From positions 1 to 8,374 of the forward strand of contig CAJUAE010000106.1 in NCBI GenBank assembly GCA_910583965.1: 8,374 nt of DNA, in the 5' to 3' direction. Made by a program: the position numbers and the translations under genes. The notes beneath the pieces are model-generated. The model ran no database searches. It was not told the DNA's origin and was given only the letters and a program-made list of their open reading frames with translations. The DNA is from an uncultured Lachnospiraceae bacterium. Lineage in GTDB: Bacteria; Bacillota; Clostridia; Lachnospirales; Lachnospiraceae. This document shows positions 6,701 to 8,374 of this stretch, one piece after another (the stretch's first letter is position 1; the number at the start of each line of letters is the position of its first letter).

Positions 6701-7000
6701 AATACGCTCTACAAGAAATACTGCAATACATGCCGCTAAAGCTACAATAAGCAAGCTTTTTCCTTTGTAAGCGGCGATAATGGCGATGATAAGCCCTGCA
6801 AGTGCTGAGTAAAGGCTTGCGGTGGAATACAAAATAGCTGGAAAGGTCATGGCGGCAAGGCATGCATAGGGCACATAATACAAAAAAGATTTGATATATT
6901 GATTGGTAATTTCTTTTTTGGATAGTGCCAGTGGGAGCATGCGAATTAAGTATGTCACTGCCGCCATGACAAAAATATAGAGATAGATATTATGTGTCAT
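6683..7000 (-). CDS. azlD: AzlD-type branched-chain amino acid export subunit
   Basis: This 105-residue integral membrane protein is the small partner of AzlC. The AzlCD pair exports branched-chain amino acids and their analogues; the exact substrate here is inferred. The length and the features are typical: an N-terminal hydrophobic segment, then T-Y-L-I-R-M-L-P-L (16-24), a further conserved stretch Y-V-P-Y-A-C-L-A-A-M-T-F-P (41-53), and three to four membrane segments in all. It starts 1 base after the azlC stop codon, with an AAAGGAG ribosome site inside the end of azlC, so the two are translationally coupled. Its last codons overlap the convergent nfi gene, and no terminator is visible after it. 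Confidence 0.93.
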   Translation of the reverse strand: MTHNIYLYIFVMAAVTYLIRMLPLALSKKEITNQYIKSFLYYVPYACLAAMTFPAILYSTASLYSALAGLIIAIIAAYKGKSLLIVALAACIAVFLVERILPFLS

Positions 7001-7001
7001 T

Positions 7002-7718
7002 TTAGGATTCTCCTTTGTTGTTTTCGTCGTTGATTGGCTCTAGCCATGCTGCAATTGCCGCGATGACAACCGTTACGATAATAATGACAAAACCAGACGA
7101 GACTTTCTTGAGTAGTGGTAGAACAGAGAACAAAAAGCTCAGTCCCATAGCTGACAAAACAACGAATAAAATTGCGCGGTTCTGTCTTGCAGGGGGAATG
7201 ATAATTGCAAGAAACATTCCATAGATAGCAACGCCAAGAGCACTGATTACAAAAGAGGGTAAAAGAGTTCCTGAAATTGCACCGACGAATGTACCCAAAA
7301 CCCAGCCAGGTACAGCAACGCTGGTAATGCCATAATGGTACTTAGGTGTTAAAGGAGTGTTTAGGCTGGCATCTAGCGCAAAAATTTCGTCGGTCACACT
7401 GTACGCCATAAGATATCGGTGCCAGTTTGCAGCAGAGCGGTCTAATTTTTGTGCAAGAGAAAAGGACATTAGACAATAGCGTAAATTTATGACAAGCTGT
7501 GTCAAGGCGATTTCGATATAGGTCCCGCCTGCGGCAATAATTCCAAGGGCAGAAAACTGTCCGGCAGAGGTTACGTTCGTCAGTGATATTAACACTGCCT
7601 GTATAATACTTAAACCATTGGTGGCTGCTTCCATTCCAAATGCAAATGATACTGCAAAGTAGCCTAGAGCAACTGGAATCCCATCTCGCAGTCCATTTCT
7701 ATAATCTTTTGTTTTCAA
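7002..7718 (-). CDS. azlC: AzlC-type branched-chain amino acid export subunit
   Basis: This 238-residue membrane protein is the large subunit of the AzlCD exporter. Family marks are G-I-P-V-A-L-G-Y (13-20), F-A-F-G (25-28), S-A-G-Q-F-S-A-L (51-58), N-L-R-Y-C-L-M-S (78-85) and T-D-E-I-F-A-L (109-115). About six to eight hydrophobic segments follow through to V-I-I-I-V-T-V-V-I-A (211-220), and the tail is charged. The start is a TTG at 7718, supported by GAGGAG (7725-7730) 6 bases upstream and by the position of the first conserved block; there is no suitable ATG. It is first in a two-gene operon and has its own strong promoter. A rare TTG start could lower translation slightly. Confidence 0.94.
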   Translation of the reverse strand: MKTKDYRNGLRDGIPVALGYFAVSFAFGMEAATNGLSIIQAVLISLTNVTSAGQFSALGIIAAGGTYIEIALTQLVINLRYCLMSFSLAQKLDRSAANWHRYLMAYSVTDEIFALDASLNTPLTPKYHYGITSVAVPGWVLGTFVGAISGTLLPSFVISALGVAIYGMFLAIIIPPARQNRAILFVVLSAMGLSFLFSVLPLLKKVSSGFVIIIVTVVIAAIAAWLEPINDENNKGES

Positions 7719-7780
7719 AAATATCTCCTCATTTCTATTGCGTGTTTTGTCCCTATTTTGTTCATTTTTTAAATCACTAT

Positions 7781-7809
7781 ATGATACAATAAGTTAATAG
7801 GTTTGTCAA
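7781..7809 (-). promoter_or_regulatory. Near-consensus sigma-A promoter of azlCD
   Basis: Read on the minus strand, a perfect TTGACA (7804-7809) is followed after 17 bases by TATCAT (7781-7786), one base from consensus. Transcription would start near 7774, giving a leader of about 55 bases. No T-box, riboswitch or Lrp-type operator is evident in that short leader. An unusually good promoter suggests either high basal expression or control by a repressor whose site I cannot recognise. Confidence 0.65.
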
Positions 7810-8046
7810 TTGTGCGATTGCAGTTAAATAATTAATAACAGGTCAGTATTTAATAAAATAGTAAATTTTTTTCTTGTCCGCATAGGGGAAAAGGATTGAT
7901 GGATATATTCTTATTGAACATGGAGCATACATGTTTGGTTCGATAAATCAATTTGTAAGGAAGCAGTTGAAATGGAGATTGGTAACCTTTAACCCTTAAT
8001 TTCATTGATTTTAGGCTGGGTTGCGGTAGCCAAAAGTAGTCGTATA

Positions 8047-8055
8047 TGCTATACT
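8047..8055 (+). promoter_or_regulatory. Extended -10 box in the right intergenic region
   Basis: TGCTATACT matches the extended -10 form (TG, one base, TATACT). No good -35 lies at 16-18 bases. Transcription would start near 8062 and run toward the stem-loop cluster at the right end. It could drive a small RNA or the short reading frame at 8068. Confidence 0.3.
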
Positions 8056-8067
8056 TAAGACATAGAA

Positions 8068-8154
8068 ATGGTAAGAAATTACTGGTTAGCAAAATCAATA
8101 GATGGAAAACTATATGTTTGTCGTTTGGAGAATAGAGAGATTATAGTTCAATGA
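8068..8154 (+). CDS. Possible 28-residue small ORF, nearly leaderless
   Basis: The ATG lies 12 bases after the extended -10 box, so the transcript would have a leader of only about 5 bases. No Shine-Dalgarno sequence is visible. The predicted peptide (MVRNYWLAKSIDG at the start, then K-L-Y-V-C-R-L-E-N-R-E-I-I-V-Q) has protein-like composition with alternating hydrophobic residues but is too short to judge. It may be a remnant of a larger gene or chance. Low confidence. Confidence 0.15.
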   Translation: MVRNYWLAKSIDGKLYVCRLENREIIVQ

Positions 8155-8191
8155 ACGATAAGGCTAGACCTGATTTATGAGTTAATATTTT

Positions 8192-8349
8192 GATGTGTGA
8201 ATCGAGTAGAGAAGATTTATCTTTCCCTATTCGTCGCGCCGGGCACCCGTCAGCTTACGCTGACATATTTCCTTTGGTGCTGGTGTGCATAAATGGAAAC
8301 ACAAATTTGCGGCGCTTATGTTAGAGTGAAATCAAAGATTTCACACATC
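8192..8349. repeat. Inverted-repeat-bounded element packed with stem-loops
   Basis: The ends GATGTGTGAA (8192-8201) and TTCACACATC (8340-8349) are perfect 10-bp inverted repeats, extendable to 12/13 with one inserted base. Between them are a perfect 6-bp hairpin GTCAGC-TTAC-GCTGAC (8249-8264), flanked by GCACC (8243-8247) pairing with GGTGC (8276-8280). There is also a longer-range GCGCC (8236-8240)/GGCGC (8311-8315) pairing, and an 8-bp hairpin GTGAAATC-AAA-GATTTCAC (8326-8344). There is no transposase and no clear target duplication. On the minus strand the order hairpin, GCCGCAAATTTGTG, TTTATGC resembles 4456-4497, suggesting a repeat family. A further CCGC-AAAA-GCGG stem (8363-8374) reaches the window edge, so the true boundary may lie outside. 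Confidence 0.55.
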
Positions 8350-8374
8350 TTGATTAGTAGGCCCGCAAAAGCGG

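Larger units (their letters stand above)
7810..8191. other. AT-rich intergenic region without a convincing gene
   Basis: About 380 bases upstream of azlC hold no credible long coding region; an 82-codon minus-strand frame (8098-7850) lacks a ribosome site and family features. Visible minor signals are an inverted repeat AACATG/CATGTT (7917-7922, 7930-7935), a bulged stem GGCT/AGCC flanked by TTTT/AAAA (8009-8035), and an extended -10 box at 8047-8055 before a 28-codon frame. It may be decayed coding sequence, or may hold a small RNA. Confidence 0.5.

Noticed and set aside
6738..6760. AAAGCT/AGCTTT stem followed by T's as a terminator for nfi
   Set aside because: Weak A-T-rich stem with a 10-base loop, lying within azlD coding sequence; too poor to call.
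8009..8035. Bulged stem TTTT-A-GGCT ... AGCC-AAAA as a terminator
   Set aside because: Ten-base loop, short GC core and no T-tract after the stem on either strand.
7850..8098. 82-codon minus-strand frame upstream of azlC
   Set aside because: No ribosome site, no recognisable motifs, and composition typical of chance frames in AT-rich DNA.
8192..8374. CRISPR array at the right end
   Set aside because: The repeated pieces are inverted and unevenly spaced hairpins, with no regular direct repeats or spacers and no cas genes.

Overview
The window looks like a chromosomal segment from a low-GC Gram-positive anaerobe, most likely a gut Clostridia of the Lachnospiraceae type. This is inferred from the AT-rich composition, strong GGAGG-type ribosome binding sites, sigma-A promoters with TATAAT boxes, and the gene families present; no rRNA or marker gene confirms it. 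I see no phage, plasmid, CRISPR or transposase genes.

Layout, left to right. A consensus promoter (31-59) precedes a 471-aa helical-repeat protein of unknown function (176-1591). An extended -10 promoter then starts a tight three-gene operon (1682-4321). It encodes a family 2 glycosyltransferase, a predicted circularly permuted papain-fold (YiiX/NlpC-P60-like) protein, and a polytopic membrane protein of the YbhN/lysylphosphatidylglycerol-synthase transmembrane family. Together these suggest synthesis or modification of a membrane-anchored glycolipid or glycopolymer. Next comes a regulator with an N-terminal XRE helix-turn-helix and a C-terminal GyrI-like ligand-binding domain (4536-5204), whose leader holds two adjacent hairpins. 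After a palindromic element (5254-5316), a small protein made of two copies of one domain (5437-5997) is followed 22 bases later by endonuclease V (6020-6700), a repair enzyme for deaminated adenine (inosine). On the opposite strand, azlC and azlD (7718 down to 6683) encode a two-part branched-chain amino acid exporter. It is driven by a near-consensus promoter, and the end of azlD overlaps the end of the endonuclease V gene by 18 bases.

The last 640 bases hold no convincing protein gene. The most interesting part is 8192-8374, a chain of stem-loops bounded by a 10-bp inverted repeat. On the minus strand it resembles the hairpin block at 4424-4508, so the two are probably diverged copies of one intergenic repeat family. 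The best candidates for something undescribed are this repeat family, the palindrome at 5254-5316, and the glycosyltransferase/papain-fold/membrane-protein operon. All functional statements rest on motif recognition by eye.
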